DNA from: TMP-24 sp964600685
GTDB lineage: Bacteria > Pseudomonadota > Alphaproteobacteria > Rhodobacterales > Rhodobacteraceae
DNA: 64,000 bases
Reading direction: 5' to 3'
Assembly (NCBI GenBank): GCA_964600685.1
Contig: CAZRKU010000001.1
Span: forward strand, 67,782-131,781
Of this stretch, positions 25,355-33,627 are shown piece after piece (position 1 is the stretch's first letter; every line of letters begins with the position of its first letter). The notes below the pieces were generated by a model. The model did no database searches and had not been told where the DNA came from. It worked only from the letters and a program-made list of their open reading frames with translations. The translations under genes and the position numbers were made by a program.

Positions 25355-26719
25355 TTGACCGACTTCAAAACCCTGGGGATCGCCCCGCGCATCCTCGAAA
25401 ACCTTGACGAGCTGGGCCTGACCCAGCCGACCCCCATTCAGACCGACGCCATCCCCCACGCGCTGAAAGGCCGTGACATTCTGGGTCTTGCCCAGACCGG
25501 CACCGGCAAGACGGCGGCCTTCGGCCTGCCGATCCTGTCGAAACTGATCGAACTGGGCCGCCGCCCCAACCCGAAAACCGTCCGCGCGCTGATCCTGGCG
25601 CCGACCCGCGAACTGGCGACCCAGATCACCGACAACCTGATGGCCTTCGCCAAGGAAACCCCGGTGCGCACCTACCGCGTGGTGGGCGGAGCCTCGCTCT
25701 ACATGCAGTCCGAACGGCTGGCGCGCGGCGTTGATATCCTTGTCGCCACGCCGGGCCGCCTGATCGACCTTCTGGACCGCAAGGCGCTGTCCTTGCAGGA
25801 AGTGCGCTATCTCGTGCTGGACGAGGCCGACCAGATGCTCGACATCGGCTTCATCCATGCGCTGCGCCAGATCGCGAAACTTCTGCCCGCCACCCGCCAG
25901 ACCATGCTGTTTTCGGCCACCATGCCGAAGCTGATGGAGGAGCTGGCGCAATCCTATCTGACCGATCCGGTCAAGGTTCAGGTCTCCGCCCCCGGACAGG
26001 TGGCGGACAAGATTGAACAGGGCGTGCATTTCGTCAATCAGGGCGACAAGGCGCGGCTTCTGGCCGACTACATGAAGAAGCACCCCGAGGAACTGGCGCT
26101 GGTCTTCAACCGCACCAAGCACGGGTCCGACAAGCTGACCCGCGTGCTGGAAGGCTGGGGTTTCTCGGTCGGCGCAATCCACGGCAACAAGAGCCAGAAC
26201 CAGCGTGAGCGCATCCTGCAAAGCTTCCGTCAAGGCGAACTGAAGGTGCTGGTGGCCACCGACGTGGCGGCGCGCGGCATCGACATCCCGGATGTGCGCC
26301 ATGTCTACAATTACGACCTGCCAAATGTGCCGGAAAACTATGTCCACCGCATCGGCCGCACCGCGCGTGCGGGCCGCGACGGGCGCGCCGTCGCCTTCTG
26401 CTCGCCCATGGAAATGGCCGAACTGCGCGACATCGAAAAGACGATGAAGGCAGGGATCCCGGTGATCGGCGGCGAAGTGCCGTTCGAGCCGGAGCATATC
26501 AAGGCGCGCAACGCCCGCGATGGCGTGAAACCCTTCAAACCGGCGGGCCAGCGCCAGGGCCAGAAACCCGGCCAGAAGCCTGCGCACAAACCGGGCCAGC
26601 GCCCCGGCCAGAAGCCGGGCCAGGGCCATGGCAACGGCGGCGGCACCAAGATCGCGGCCAACGCCGGTCGCCCGCCGCATCGCCCCTCGCGACGGCCCAA
26701 GGGCGAACAGGCCGCCTGA
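25355..26719 (+). CDS. DEAD-box RNA helicase, RhlE-like
   Basis: 454 residues from a TTG start at 25355 with AAGGA before it. Helicase motifs are in order: Q motif (GLTQPTPIQTDAIP), I (AQTGTGKTAAFG), Ia (APTRELATQI), II (VLDEADQMLD), III (FSATMPK), and in domain 2 ATDVAARGIDIPDVRHVYNY and HRIGRTARAGRDG. These unwind short RNA duplexes in ribosome assembly, decay or cold adaptation. The C-terminal tail (from about residue 395) is basic and built from repeated Gly-Gln-Lys/Arg-Pro units, a typical RNA-binding extension. A strong terminator follows at 26720. Confidence 0.95.
   Translation: MTDFKTLGIAPRILENLDELGLTQPTPIQTDAIPHALKGRDILGLAQTGTGKTAAFGLPILSKLIELGRRPNPKTVRALILAPTRELATQITDNLMAFAKETPVRTYRVVGGASLYMQSERLARGVDILVATPGRLIDLLDRKALSLQEVRYLVLDEADQMLDIGFIHALRQIAKLLPATRQTMLFSATMPKLMEELAQSYLTDPVKVQVSAPGQVADKIEQGVHFVNQGDKARLLADYMKKHPEELALVFNRTKHGSDKLTRVLEGWGFSVGAIHGNKSQNQRERILQSFRQGELKVLVATDVAARGIDIPDVRHVYNYDLPNVPENYVHRIGRTARAGRDGRAVAFCSPMEMAELRDIEKTMKAGIPVIGGEVPFEPEHIKARNARDGVKPFKPAGQRQGQKPGQKPAHKPGQRPGQKPGQGHGNGGGTKIAANAGRPPHRPSRRPKGEQAA
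26541..26636 (+). repeat. Imperfect tandem repeat in the helicase tail
   Basis: The DNA repeats units like CCGGGCCAGAAG, giving PGQK, PGQR and AHKPGQ steps in the protein tail. Such repeats expand and shrink easily, so tail length may vary among strains. Confidence 0.7.
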
Positions 26720-26759
26720 AACCAAAAGGCGGGGCCGTGACCAGCCCCGCCTTTTGGTT
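26720..26759. terminator. Strong bidirectional terminator
   Basis: The arms AACCAAAAGGCGGGGC (26720-26735) and GCCCCGCCTTTTGGTT (26744-26759) are fully complementary around an 8-base loop. It lies between the helicase gene and the convergent HTH gene and can serve both. Confidence 0.9.
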
Positions 26760-26783
26760 TCTGCTGTGCCGTGCAGGACGCGC

Positions 26784-27242
26784 TCAGACCGCCTCGTCCT
26801 CCAGATGCAGCTTCATGTCGAGAAGCACGCGCTGGATCGCCAGCGTCTCGGCCAGAAGCCGCTTTGCCTCGTTGATCGAAATCTTCCCGTCCTGGATCGA
26901 GGCATTATATTCGCCCATCAGCATCGCAAACCGCTGGCTGAGTGCCACCACGTCGGAATTCACCCCGCCCTTGCCGGTGTTCTTGCGGTCCTGATCATAG
27001 GAAAGCGTGATGCCGCGCAGATCGGCGAGCGCCGCCGTCACATGCGGAAACCGTGCCGCGCCTTCCAGCGCCGCGACCACGTCGACCGGCATGAACCGGT
27101 CGGCATGTTCCGGATCGTCGGAATAATAACGCCCGAGCGTCGCCTTCGACTTGCCCGACAGACGCGCCGCGGCCTCGATGCCCACATCCTTCACCAGCGC
27201 TTCGCTGTGCCGTTTCAGATAGTTGCCCGATGACTTGTTCAA
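26784..27242 (-). CDS. Helix-turn-helix hypothetical protein
   Basis: 152 residues from a TTG start at 27242 with GGAGG just upstream. Residues about 20-38 (VGIEAAARLSGKSKATLGRY) look like a helix-turn-helix, so the protein probably binds DNA. The rest is helical, with a C-terminal stretch rich in Leu, Glu and Lys (NEAKRLLAETLAIQRVLLDM) that may form a coiled coil. I do not recognise a named family; similar proteins occur as conserved hypotheticals in this group of bacteria. It is divergent from tdk, and the 310-base region between them holds two inverted repeats that could be its sites. Confidence 0.75.
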   Translation of the reverse strand: MNKSSGNYLKRHSEALVKDVGIEAAARLSGKSKATLGRYYSDDPEHADRFMPVDVVAALEGAARFPHVTAALADLRGITLSYDQDRKNTGKGGVNSDVVALSQRFAMLMGEYNASIQDGKISINEAKRLLAETLAIQRVLLDMKLHLEDEAV

Positions 27243-27552
27243 GATCCGCCTCCGTCCCTTTCCCCGTCTGTGCCCGCGGCGGGGAAACCTGCCCCTCCTT
27301 TCCCATTAATCGGCGACGCGGGATTTGTCATTTGGAAAGCGTTCCGACGTTCGGAACAGGTGCGAGTGACCGGTACCGGTGGGTTTTTCGTATCGAGTGA
27401 CCATCCGTGTTTGGGGATGGGCCGCGGTTTGCTTTGCTTGATGGTGCGGGTTGATTGAAGCCTGGTCCCTTGCGGCGGCGTGTGCGCCGCAAGGGATCCT
27501 GCCCTGGCGCCCCCTCCTTGAACGGGCGAGCCGCCTTGGGATAACAGGTGCC
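27243..27552. promoter_or_regulatory. 310-base divergent region with two inverted repeats
   Basis: No gene is visible. At 27341-27357 a 17-base sequence has arms GTTCCGA and TCGGAAC around CGT, a good size for an operator. At 27467-27495 two perfect 11-base arms (CCCTTGCGGCG and CGCCGCAAGGG) surround a 7-base loop, 58 bases before the tdk start; no T tract follows, so this may be a leader hairpin rather than a terminator. The HTH gene start at 27242 is divergent, so either site may be involved in its control. Confidence 0.5.
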
Positions 27553-28152
27553 ATGGCCAAACTCTATTTTCACTATTCAACGATGAACGCCGGCAAGTCG
27601 ACGCTCCTGCTGCAGGCCGCCCACAATTACCGCGAGCGCGGCATGGCGAGCCTTCTCCTGACCGCGCGGCTGGAGGATCGCACGGGGGCCGGGCGCATCG
27701 CCAGCCGCATCGGCATCGCGGATGAGGCGCAGGTGTTCGACGCGTCCTCCGACCTGTTCGAACTGGTCCGCGCCCGTCTGGCACAGGGGCCGGTCGCCTG
27801 CGTGTTCCTCGACGAAGCGCAGTTCCTGACCACGGCGCAGGTCTGGCAACTCGCGCGGGTTGTCGACGATCTGGACCTGCCGGTGATGTGCTACGGGTTG
27901 CGTGTCGATTTCTGCGGCGAACTGTTTCCCGGCTCGGCCGCGCTCCTGGCGCTTGCCGACGAGATGCGCGAGGTGCGCACCATCTGCCATTGCGGCAAGA
28001 AGGCCACCATGGTGGTCCGGCGCGGGCCGGACGGCAGGGCGATGCGCGTTGGCGCGCAGATCCAGATCGGCGGGAATGAGACTTATGTGTCGCTCTGCCG
28101 TCGCCATTGGCGCGAAGAGGTCGGAGACCGCGCACCGGCGGGCCAGGTCTGA
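27553..28152 (+). CDS. tdk: Thymidine kinase
   Basis: 199 residues. The enzyme phosphorylates thymidine with ATP in the salvage pathway. The P-loop region is YFHYSTMNAGKSTLLLQAAH, the DEAQF Walker B is VFLDEAQFLTTAQVWQLARV, and the zinc lasso near the end has ICHCGKKATMVVR and a late SLCRRHW, with the Cys and His expected of the type II (long lasso) enzyme. The start ATG at 27553 gives the family N-terminus; the open frame before it is not used. It is convergent with csaA, with a large inverted repeat between them. Confidence 0.96.
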   Translation: MAKLYFHYSTMNAGKSTLLLQAAHNYRERGMASLLLTARLEDRTGAGRIASRIGIADEAQVFDASSDLFELVRARLAQGPVACVFLDEAQFLTTAQVWQLARVVDDLDLPVMCYGLRVDFCGELFPGSAALLALADEMREVRTICHCGKKATMVVRRGPDGRAMRVGAQIQIGGNETYVSLCRRHWREEVGDRAPAGQV

Positions 28153-28224
28153 TCCGATTGCGGCACCCGTTCCGGGCGCCATTCCCCTCCTCTCGCCGCC
28201 GCCCTGCGGGCGGTCGGCTCGGGG

Positions 28225-28302
28225 CCTCCGGCGGGGATATTTGGCGACAGAAAATGCAACTGCCCCTACCCCGTCATTTTCTGTCCTGAAATATCCCGGA
28301 GG
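28225..28302. repeat. Head-to-head pair of the dispersed GGATATTT element, forming a hairpin
   Basis: The left arm (28225-28256) CCTCCGGCGGGGATATTT then GGCGACAGAAAATG, and the right arm (28275-28302), whose complement is CCTCCGGGATATTTCAGGAC then AGAAAATG, pair around an 18-base loop. They match except for a 4-base insertion and a few bases. It lies between the convergent tdk and csaA genes and may end both transcripts. Confidence 0.8.
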
Positions 28303-28357
28303 GGTCCGGGGAGGCAGCGCCGCCCCGGCGGGTCGGCCCGGCACAGCCGGGACGACC

Positions 28358-28693
28358 TCAAAAGAGCCTGCCACCGAGCGGCACCTCCTGCCCCGGGCCG
28401 ATCAGCACCACTTCGCCCTCCGCATCGGGCACACCGAGGGTCAGGACTTCGGATATCATCGGCCCGATCTGGCGCGGCGGAAAGTTGACCACCGCCAGCA
28501 CCCGGCGCCCGACCAGCGCCTCGGGCGTGTAGTGTTTCGTGATCTGGGCCGAGGATTTCCTTTCCCCCATCTCCGGCCCGAAGTCGATCCAGAGCTTGAT
28601 CGCAGGCTTGCGTGCTTCCGGGAACGGCTCCGCGCGGGTGATCCGGCCGACGCGGATGTCGACCTTCAGGAAATCGTCGAAACTGATGGTCAT
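28358..28693 (-). CDS. csaA: tRNA-binding protein, CsaA type
   Basis: 111 residues, a single EMAP/tRNA-binding OB fold. It starts ISFDDFLKVDIRVGRITRAE, the family N-terminus, followed by LWIDFGPEMGERKSSAQITK and the ending VLIGPGQEVPLGGRLF. CsaA is a small export- or stress-linked chaperone-like protein in some bacteria; the fold suggests tRNA or nucleic acid binding. Its first bases overlap the proC end by 4 bases, so the two genes are co-transcribed. Specific partners are unknown. Confidence 0.9.
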   Translation of the reverse strand: MTISFDDFLKVDIRVGRITRAEPFPEARKPAIKLWIDFGPEMGERKSSAQITKHYTPEALVGRRVLAVVNFPPRQIGPMISEVLTLGVPDAEGEVVLIGPGQEVPLGGRLF

Positions 28694-29502
28694 TTGCCCA
28701 GCTCCCGTCCGCGCTCGGCGGCGGCATGGACCGCCGCGCGCAGAAGCGCGGGAAAGCCGCGCTGCGCGTCCATCAGCACCGCAAGCGCCGCCGCCGTTGT
28801 CCCACCCGGCGAAGTGACATTGATCCTGAGTTGAGCCGGGCTTTCCGCCGCCGCCTCGGCCAGCGCGCCCGCCCCCCCGACCGTCGCCCGCGCCAGTTGC
28901 AGCGCCAGACCGGCGGGCAGCCCCTCCGCCTCGCCCGCCGCCGCAAGCGCCTCGATCAGATGAAAGACATAGGCCGGGCCGGACCCGGAAACGGCAGTGA
29001 CCGCATCCATCTGCTGTTCGCCCTCCAGCCGCACCACCTGGCCAACGGCGGAGAGCAACTCCTCCGCGATGTCCAGATGCGCGCCCGTCGCATGGTCATT
29101 GCCACAGATCGCGCTGATGCCGCGCCCGATGGCGGCGGGCGTGTTGGGCATGGCGCGCACCACCGGCGTCGCCGCCCCCAGCACCGCCTCATAGGTGGAG
29201 ATCCTGGTGCCCGCCGCCACGGTCAGGAACAGGGTTTCCCCGCCGCCCATCGCCGCCATCTGCGGCAGGGCCGCCCCCATCATCTGCGGCTTGACCGCGA
29301 TCAGCACGATGGCCGGATGGTCCGGCAGGGGCGCGTTCAGACGCACCCCCTGCCCCTTCAGCCAGTCGGATGGATCAGGCTCCTGCACCCAGACTGCCCT
29401 GGGCGGCAGCCCGCGTTTCAGCCAGCCCTCCAGCATGGCCGATCCCATCTTGCCACAGCCCAGAAGCACCAGCCCCCGCTGCCCGATTTCCTGCATCGAC
29501 AT
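28690..29502 (-). CDS. proC: Pyrroline-5-carboxylate reductase
   Basis: 270 residues. The enzyme makes proline from pyrroline-5-carboxylate with NAD(P)H. The dinucleotide site is GLVLLGCGKMGSAMLEGWLK at the N-terminus; the active-site region is VVRAMPNTPAAIGRGISAIC, and the late dimer region is AVSGSGPAYVFHLIEALAAA followed by TSPGGTTAAAL. The start ATG at 29502 is used, with a second Met two residues on. It is coupled with csaA by overlap; upstream on the strand is a YbjN-type gene. Confidence 0.95.
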   Translation of the reverse strand: MSMQEIGQRGLVLLGCGKMGSAMLEGWLKRGLPPRAVWVQEPDPSDWLKGQGVRLNAPLPDHPAIVLIAVKPQMMGAALPQMAAMGGGETLFLTVAAGTRISTYEAVLGAATPVVRAMPNTPAAIGRGISAICGNDHATGAHLDIAEELLSAVGQVVRLEGEQQMDAVTAVSGSGPAYVFHLIEALAAAGEAEGLPAGLALQLARATVGGAGALAEAAAESPAQLRINVTSPGGTTAAALAVLMDAQRGFPALLRAAVHAAAERGRELGK

Positions 29503-29557
29503 GTCGCCTCCTCTTTGGCCCGCAAGATAGCGGTTCGGGCGGCAGAGGGAAGGCCGC

Positions 29558-30061
29558 TCAGGCGCGCCCGTAGGCGTCGGTCAGCGCGACATCAAGCGCG
29601 CGTTCGGGGCTGTCGTCGCCCCAGGCCACCAGCTGGAACGCCGGATAGAACCGTTCGGCCGCCGAGACGGCCTGGCTGATCAGCCGGTCGATCTGCTCGG
29701 GCGTGGCGATCTGGTTGCCGGCCAGCACCAGACCATAGCGCCAGACCATCAGCCGCTGCTCGGCCCAGAAGGTGAAGGCCCCCGACCAGACCATGTCGTT
29801 GGCGCGGTTCAGCACCTCGTAAAGCGCCGGCAGCTTCTCTGTCGGCGGATCCATCTCGAAGGTGGAGATCAGCCTGAGCGTCTCGTCATGGGCCGACCAG
29901 GCGAGTGTCAGCGAATAGGTGCGCCACTGGCCCTCGACCGCCATGGCGATCTGATCGTCCGTCACCCGGTCGAAATCCCAGTCATGCGATTCCGCCAGCG
30001 TCTCGACGATGTCGATGGGGTGAAGATCCCCGGAGGTGAGGTAGCTTTCCGATAGTGACAT
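29558..30061 (-). CDS. YbjN domain-containing protein
   Basis: 167 residues. The N-terminal half (PIDIVETLAESHDWDFDRVT, then WRTYSLTLAWSAHDETLRLI) matches the YbjN/type III secretion chaperone-like fold, found widely in alphaproteobacteria and often near proC; its role is unknown, with hints of stress and motility control in enteric bacteria. The start at 30061 is favoured over 30097 because the first 12 residues of the longer form are not family-like. It reads in the same direction as proC, 55 bases upstream, and is likely in the same operon. Confidence 0.88.
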   Translation of the reverse strand: MSLSESYLTSGDLHPIDIVETLAESHDWDFDRVTDDQIAMAVEGQWRTYSLTLAWSAHDETLRLISTFEMDPPTEKLPALYEVLNRANDMVWSGAFTFWAEQRLMVWRYGLVLAGNQIATPEQIDRLISQAVSAAERFYPAFQLVAWGDDSPERALDVALTDAYGRA

Positions 30062-30317
30062 GCCCGGCCTCTGTTCTCTTTCGCCACTGGTGGGCAACGA
30101 CCCACTAGGGCTGGGTGAGCCTACAAGGAACGGCGTTGCCTGTCGCCAGTCCTTACCAGATATGGTGGATGGCTGGACAGGCCCTGTAAAGAACTATTTT
30201 CGGGAAAGTTTCGTGCCGTGCGGGTTGACCCCGGCGCAGGCGGGTAAGCCGATCGGGGATATCCACAGAATCGAGCGCGCCCCATCGGGAGCGGCATGGT
30301 GCACGGCGGGTTGGCGC
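30062..30317. other. 256-base region without a gene
   Basis: The region between the YbjN gene start and the ubiK end holds no recognisable gene, RNA or strong terminator. The part near 30085-30160 has short complementary runs but no fold I can name. It must hold the promoter of the YbjN-proC-csaA set. Confidence 0.5.
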
Positions 30318-30566
30318 TCAGCCCTTTTTCTTGGCGTCCAGGGCGTCGAGGCGCGCTTTCAGCGCCTCGTTCTCCGCGCGCGCCTTCTGGGCCATGGCAC
30401 GCACTGCATCGAACTCTTCGCGCGTCACGAAATCGCGTTCGGCCAGCCAGCGGTCGATCCAGCCCTTCATCGCCGTCTCGGCCTCCGACTTGGCACCCTG
30501 CGCCACGCCCATCGCATTCGTCATCAGTTTCGACATGTCGTCGAGAAACCTGTTCGGACCTTGCAT
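30318..30566 (-). CDS. ubiK: Ubiquinone biosynthesis accessory factor UbiK (BMFP domain)
   Basis: 82 residues with the BMFP-type pattern: PNRFLDDMSKLMTNAMGVAQ, FVTREEFDAVRAMAQKARAE, and a C-terminal coiled coil (NEALKARLDALDAKKKG). In Escherichia coli the YqiC/UbiK protein helps the aerobic coenzyme Q complex in fatty-acid-rich membranes, and related proteins fuse membranes in vitro. The start ATG at 30566 gives the family length; the longer frame to 30713 has no family support. It is divergent from lgt. Confidence 0.88.
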   Translation of the reverse strand: MQGPNRFLDDMSKLMTNAMGVAQGAKSEAETAMKGWIDRWLAERDFVTREEFDAVRAMAQKARAENEALKARLDALDAKKKG

Positions 30567-30679
30567 GGCGTTCTCCCCTGGCCGGACCCCGTGCCCTATA
30601 TGGGGGGCGGCGCCCGAAAGCTCAAGGTTGACATTGCCGCGCGGGCGCGGTCTGTCGGGCGGAAAGAGCCGAGGACAAA

Positions 30680-31561
30680 ATGCAAGCTGCCATCGCCTTC
30701 CCAAATATTTCAAGCGACATCTTCTCGATCGATCTTTTCGGCATGACCTTTGCGCTGCGCTGGTACGCGCTGGCCTATCTGGTCGGCCTTGTCGCGGGGT
30801 GGAAGATCATTCAGGGGCTGATGCGCCGCCCGGCGCTCTGGCCCGCCAACCAGTCGCCGATGCCGCCCGAGCGGACCGAAGACCTGCTGACCTACATCGT
30901 CCTTGGGGTCATTCTCGGCGGGCGGCTGGGGTTCGTCCTTTTCTACCAGCCCGCCTACTACTTCCAGAACCCGGCCGATATCCTGAAGGTCTGGGAAGGC
31001 GGCATGTCCTTCCATGGCGGCTTTGCGGGCGTCATCGCGGCGGGGTTGCTCTTTTGCTGGCGGAATGGCGTGCGCCCGATGTTTCTGTCGGACGCCATGG
31101 CGCTGGTCGCGCCCATCGGCTTGTTTTTGGGGCGTTTGGCCAACTTTGTGAACGCAGAACTCTGGGGGCGGCCCACAACCCTGCCCTGGGGCGTGATTTT
31201 TCCGGGGGAAGCCGCACAGAACTGCGCAGGCTATGTGCCCGGCACCTGTGCCCGTCATCCGAGCCAGCTTTACGAGGCGGGGCTGGAGGGGCTGGTCCTT
31301 GGCCTGTTGCTTTTCTGGCTACTGCGGCGCGGTGCCCTGAAACATCCCGGCCGGATCACCGGGGCCTTCCTGCTGGGCTATGGGCTGGCGCGCTTCTTCG
31401 TCGAGTTCTTCCGGCAGGCCGATGCGCAGTTCATCACCCCGGACAATCCGCTCGGCCATGTGATCGGCGGGGCGACCCTTGGCCTGTCGATGGGCCAGCT
31501 TCTGACGCTGCCGATGATTGCGGCGGGCCTGTGGTTCCTGCAAAGGTCGCGCCGCCCGTGA
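30680..31561 (+). CDS. lgt: Prolipoprotein diacylglyceryl transferase
   Basis: 293 residues, about seven membrane helices. The enzyme adds diacylglycerol to the lipobox Cys of prolipoproteins. The family motifs are RWYALAYLVGLVAGW at the start, GGMSFHGGFAGVIAA and the signature LGRLANFVNAELWGRPTTLP with its Gly-Arg and Asn-Glu residues, then HPSQLYEAGLEG. Its stop overlaps the GTG start of the next gene (GTGA), and that gene overlaps the next, so lgt, the MidA-like gene and pgeF form a tight operon. Confidence 0.96.
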   Translation: MQAAIAFPNISSDIFSIDLFGMTFALRWYALAYLVGLVAGWKIIQGLMRRPALWPANQSPMPPERTEDLLTYIVLGVILGGRLGFVLFYQPAYYFQNPADILKVWEGGMSFHGGFAGVIAAGLLFCWRNGVRPMFLSDAMALVAPIGLFLGRLANFVNAELWGRPTTLPWGVIFPGEAAQNCAGYVPGTCARHPSQLYEAGLEGLVLGLLLFWLLRRGALKHPGRITGAFLLGYGLARFFVEFFRQADAQFITPDNPLGHVIGGATLGLSMGQLLTLPMIAAGLWFLQRSRRP

Positions 31562-32634
31562 CCCCGCTCGCCCGGCATCTGGCCGCGCGAATCGGGGCCG
31601 GGGGTCCGATCAGCCTCTCGGACTACATGGCCGAATGCCTGCTGAACCCCCGCCATGGCTATTACGCCACCCGCGATCCGTTCGGGGCGGGCGGCGATTT
31701 CACCACCGCCCCGGAAATCAGCCAGATGTTTGGCGAACTTCTGGGCCTGTGCCTCGCCCAGTGCTGGATGGATCAGGGGTCGCCTGCATCAGTCCTTCTG
31801 GCCGAGATCGGACCGGGGCGCGGCACGCTGATGGCCGACATGCTCAGGGCGATGCGGTCTGTCCCCGGTCTGCTGGATGCGGCCCATGTGCATCTGATCG
31901 AAGCCTCGCCCACATTGCGCGCCCGGCAGCGCCAGACCATCGCCCACCATCAGGTCACCTGGCATGACCAGATCGACAGCCTGCCCGAAGGGCCGCTTTT
32001 CCTTGTCGCGAACGAGTTTTTCGACGCGCTTCCGATCCGGCAGTTCCGCCGCGACGGCCCGGTCTGGCGTGAGCGGCACATCGGCCTGGCGGCGGATGGC
32101 CAGCTTGTCCCCGGATTTGGCCCCCCGGCGGCATTCGCCGCGCTGACCGGCCGGCTGACCGATACGCCGGCAGGCGGCATCGTCGAACTTTGCCCGGCCC
32201 TCCCGGCCATCGCGGGCGATATCGCCCGGCGCATCGCCCGTCACGGCGGCGTGGCCCTCATCGCCGACTATGGCGGCTGGCACTCGCTGGGCGATACGTT
32301 TCAGGCGCTGAAGGCCCATGCCACCACTGACCCGTTCACGGAGCCGGGTCTGGCCGACCTGACCGCGCATGTGGATTTCGAAGCGCTCGCACGCGCCTTC
32401 CGCGCGGCCGGGGCAACGGCCACCGGCATGACCCCGCAGGGTGCTTTCCTGGAACGGCTGGGCATAGGCGCCCGGGCCGAACGGCTGGCCCGCACCCTTT
32501 CCGGTCCGGCACTCGAGGCCCATCAGGCCGCGCATCGTCGCTTGACCCATCCGGCAGAAATGGGACAGTTGTTCAAACTGATCGCCTGTCACCCGGCAGG
32601 AACACCGCCGCCACCCGGACTGGACCCCGCCTGA
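31558..32634 (+). CDS. SAM-dependent methyltransferase, MidA/NDUFAF7 family
   Basis: 358 residues from a GTG at 31558 that overlaps the lgt stop. The family features are GPISLSDYMAECLLNPRHGY, YYATRDPFGAGGDFTTAPEI, and the SAM-binding glycine loop in LLAEIGPGRGTLMADMLRAM. In mitochondria NDUFAF7 methylates an Arg of complex I, and bacterial members may do a similar job, though this is not proven here. The open frame upstream through lgt is not part of the gene. The stop overlaps the start of pgeF by one base. Confidence 0.93.
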   Translation: MTPLARHLAARIGAGGPISLSDYMAECLLNPRHGYYATRDPFGAGGDFTTAPEISQMFGELLGLCLAQCWMDQGSPASVLLAEIGPGRGTLMADMLRAMRSVPGLLDAAHVHLIEASPTLRARQRQTIAHHQVTWHDQIDSLPEGPLFLVANEFFDALPIRQFRRDGPVWRERHIGLAADGQLVPGFGPPAAFAALTGRLTDTPAGGIVELCPALPAIAGDIARRIARHGGVALIADYGGWHSLGDTFQALKAHATTDPFTEPGLADLTAHVDFEALARAFRAAGATATGMTPQGAFLERLGIGARAERLARTLSGPALEAHQAAHRRLTHPAEMGQLFKLIACHPAGTPPPPGLDPA

Positions 32635-33395
32635 TGCACGCCATGCTGGAAAAGCTGACGCACGAGGCTCTGACACCCCTGACGCACGGGTTCTTCACCC
32701 GGCGCGGCGGGGCGTCGTCGGGGATATTCACCGGGCTGAACTGCGGGCAGGGCTCATCCGACCAGTCCGAAGCCGTGGCGCTCAACCGCGAACGGGTGGC
32801 CCGCGCCCTCGGAACCGAAGCGCGGCACCTTCTGGGCGTCCATCAGGTCCACTCGCCCGACGTGATCACCGTCCGTGCCCCCTGGGACAAGCCGCCGATG
32901 GCCGATGCGCTGGTGACGAACCGTCCCGGCATCGCCCTGTCGATCCTGACCGCCGACTGCCAGCCGGTGCTGTTCGCCGATGCGGAGGCCGGAGTGATCG
33001 GCGCCGCCCATGCCGGCTGGCGCGGTGCGCTGGCCGGGGTGCTGGGCAATACGGTCGGTGCCATGGTCGCCCTTGGCGCGCGGCCCGACCGGATCAGCGC
33101 AGTGATCGGACCGACGATCAGCCAGCGCGCCTACGAGGTCGGACCGGAATTCATGGACGCCTTCCTTGCCGAAGATACCGCCTACGACCGGTTTTTCTCC
33201 GGGGGCGACGGCGATCGGCTGCATTTCGACCTGCCGGGCTTTGGCCTTCATTGCCTGCGGGAGACGGGCGTGGGCCGCGCCGAATGGACCGGCCACTGTA
33301 CCTATTCCGACCCGGACCGCTTCTTCTCCTACCGCCGCTCCGTCCACCGGCACGAGGCCGACTATGGCCGCCTGATCTCTGCCATCCGGCTTTGA
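32634..33395 (+). CDS. pgeF: PgeF family (YlmD/YfiH) purine nucleoside/peptidoglycan editing enzyme
   Basis: 253 residues. It was long called multicopper polyphenol oxidase, but the family is now known as peptidoglycan editing factor and purine nucleoside phosphorylase. The signature residues are seen in FFTRRGGASSGIFTGLN, HQVHSPDVI, LTADCQPVLFAD, IGAAHAGWRGAL and TGHCTYSDPDRFFSYRR, with the His and Cys used for metal binding. It is the last gene of the lgt set. I cannot tell from sequence which of the reported activities dominates here. Confidence 0.93.
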   Translation: MHAMLEKLTHEALTPLTHGFFTRRGGASSGIFTGLNCGQGSSDQSEAVALNRERVARALGTEARHLLGVHQVHSPDVITVRAPWDKPPMADALVTNRPGIALSILTADCQPVLFADAEAGVIGAAHAGWRGALAGVLGNTVGAMVALGARPDRISAVIGPTISQRAYEVGPEFMDAFLAEDTAYDRFFSGGDGDRLHFDLPGFGLHCLRETGVGRAEWTGHCTYSDPDRFFSYRRSVHRHEADYGRLISAIRL

Positions 33396-33627
33396 CCCGC
33401 ACGATTCGGCAGAATGCGGCCGAATTCCGGCAATGGTCGCACCAGTGGCGACAATCAACGGACCGCCACAGCGATTGACCGTTCATCTTCGTTAAAATTC
33501 GCGTCGATTTTGACAGGACGAAACGTCAGGTTCATACGGGGACACGGCCCTATTTCGGGTCGCACTGCCGACGGCGCACGCTTTTTCCCGTGTGACGAAT
33601 TTTAGAAAGACCGAAAGGTTATTTGAG
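33396..33627. other. 232-base region before Hint protein 2
   Basis: No gene is seen. It is less GC-rich around 33480-33530 (GTTCATCTTCGTTAAAATTC) than the genes around it, as expected for a promoter. The Hint gene start has only a weak ribosome site (GAAAGG near 33613). Confidence 0.45.

Noticed and set aside
30062..30317. Possible small structured RNA (6S or SRP-like) before the YbjN gene
   Set aside because: Only short complementary runs are seen; none of the conserved loops of these RNAs could be found.
30331..32634. A 767-residue Lgt-methyltransferase fusion
   Set aside because: The part before 31558 lies over lgt in another frame and has no membrane helices in order; the GTG at 31558 overlapping the lgt stop is the natural start.
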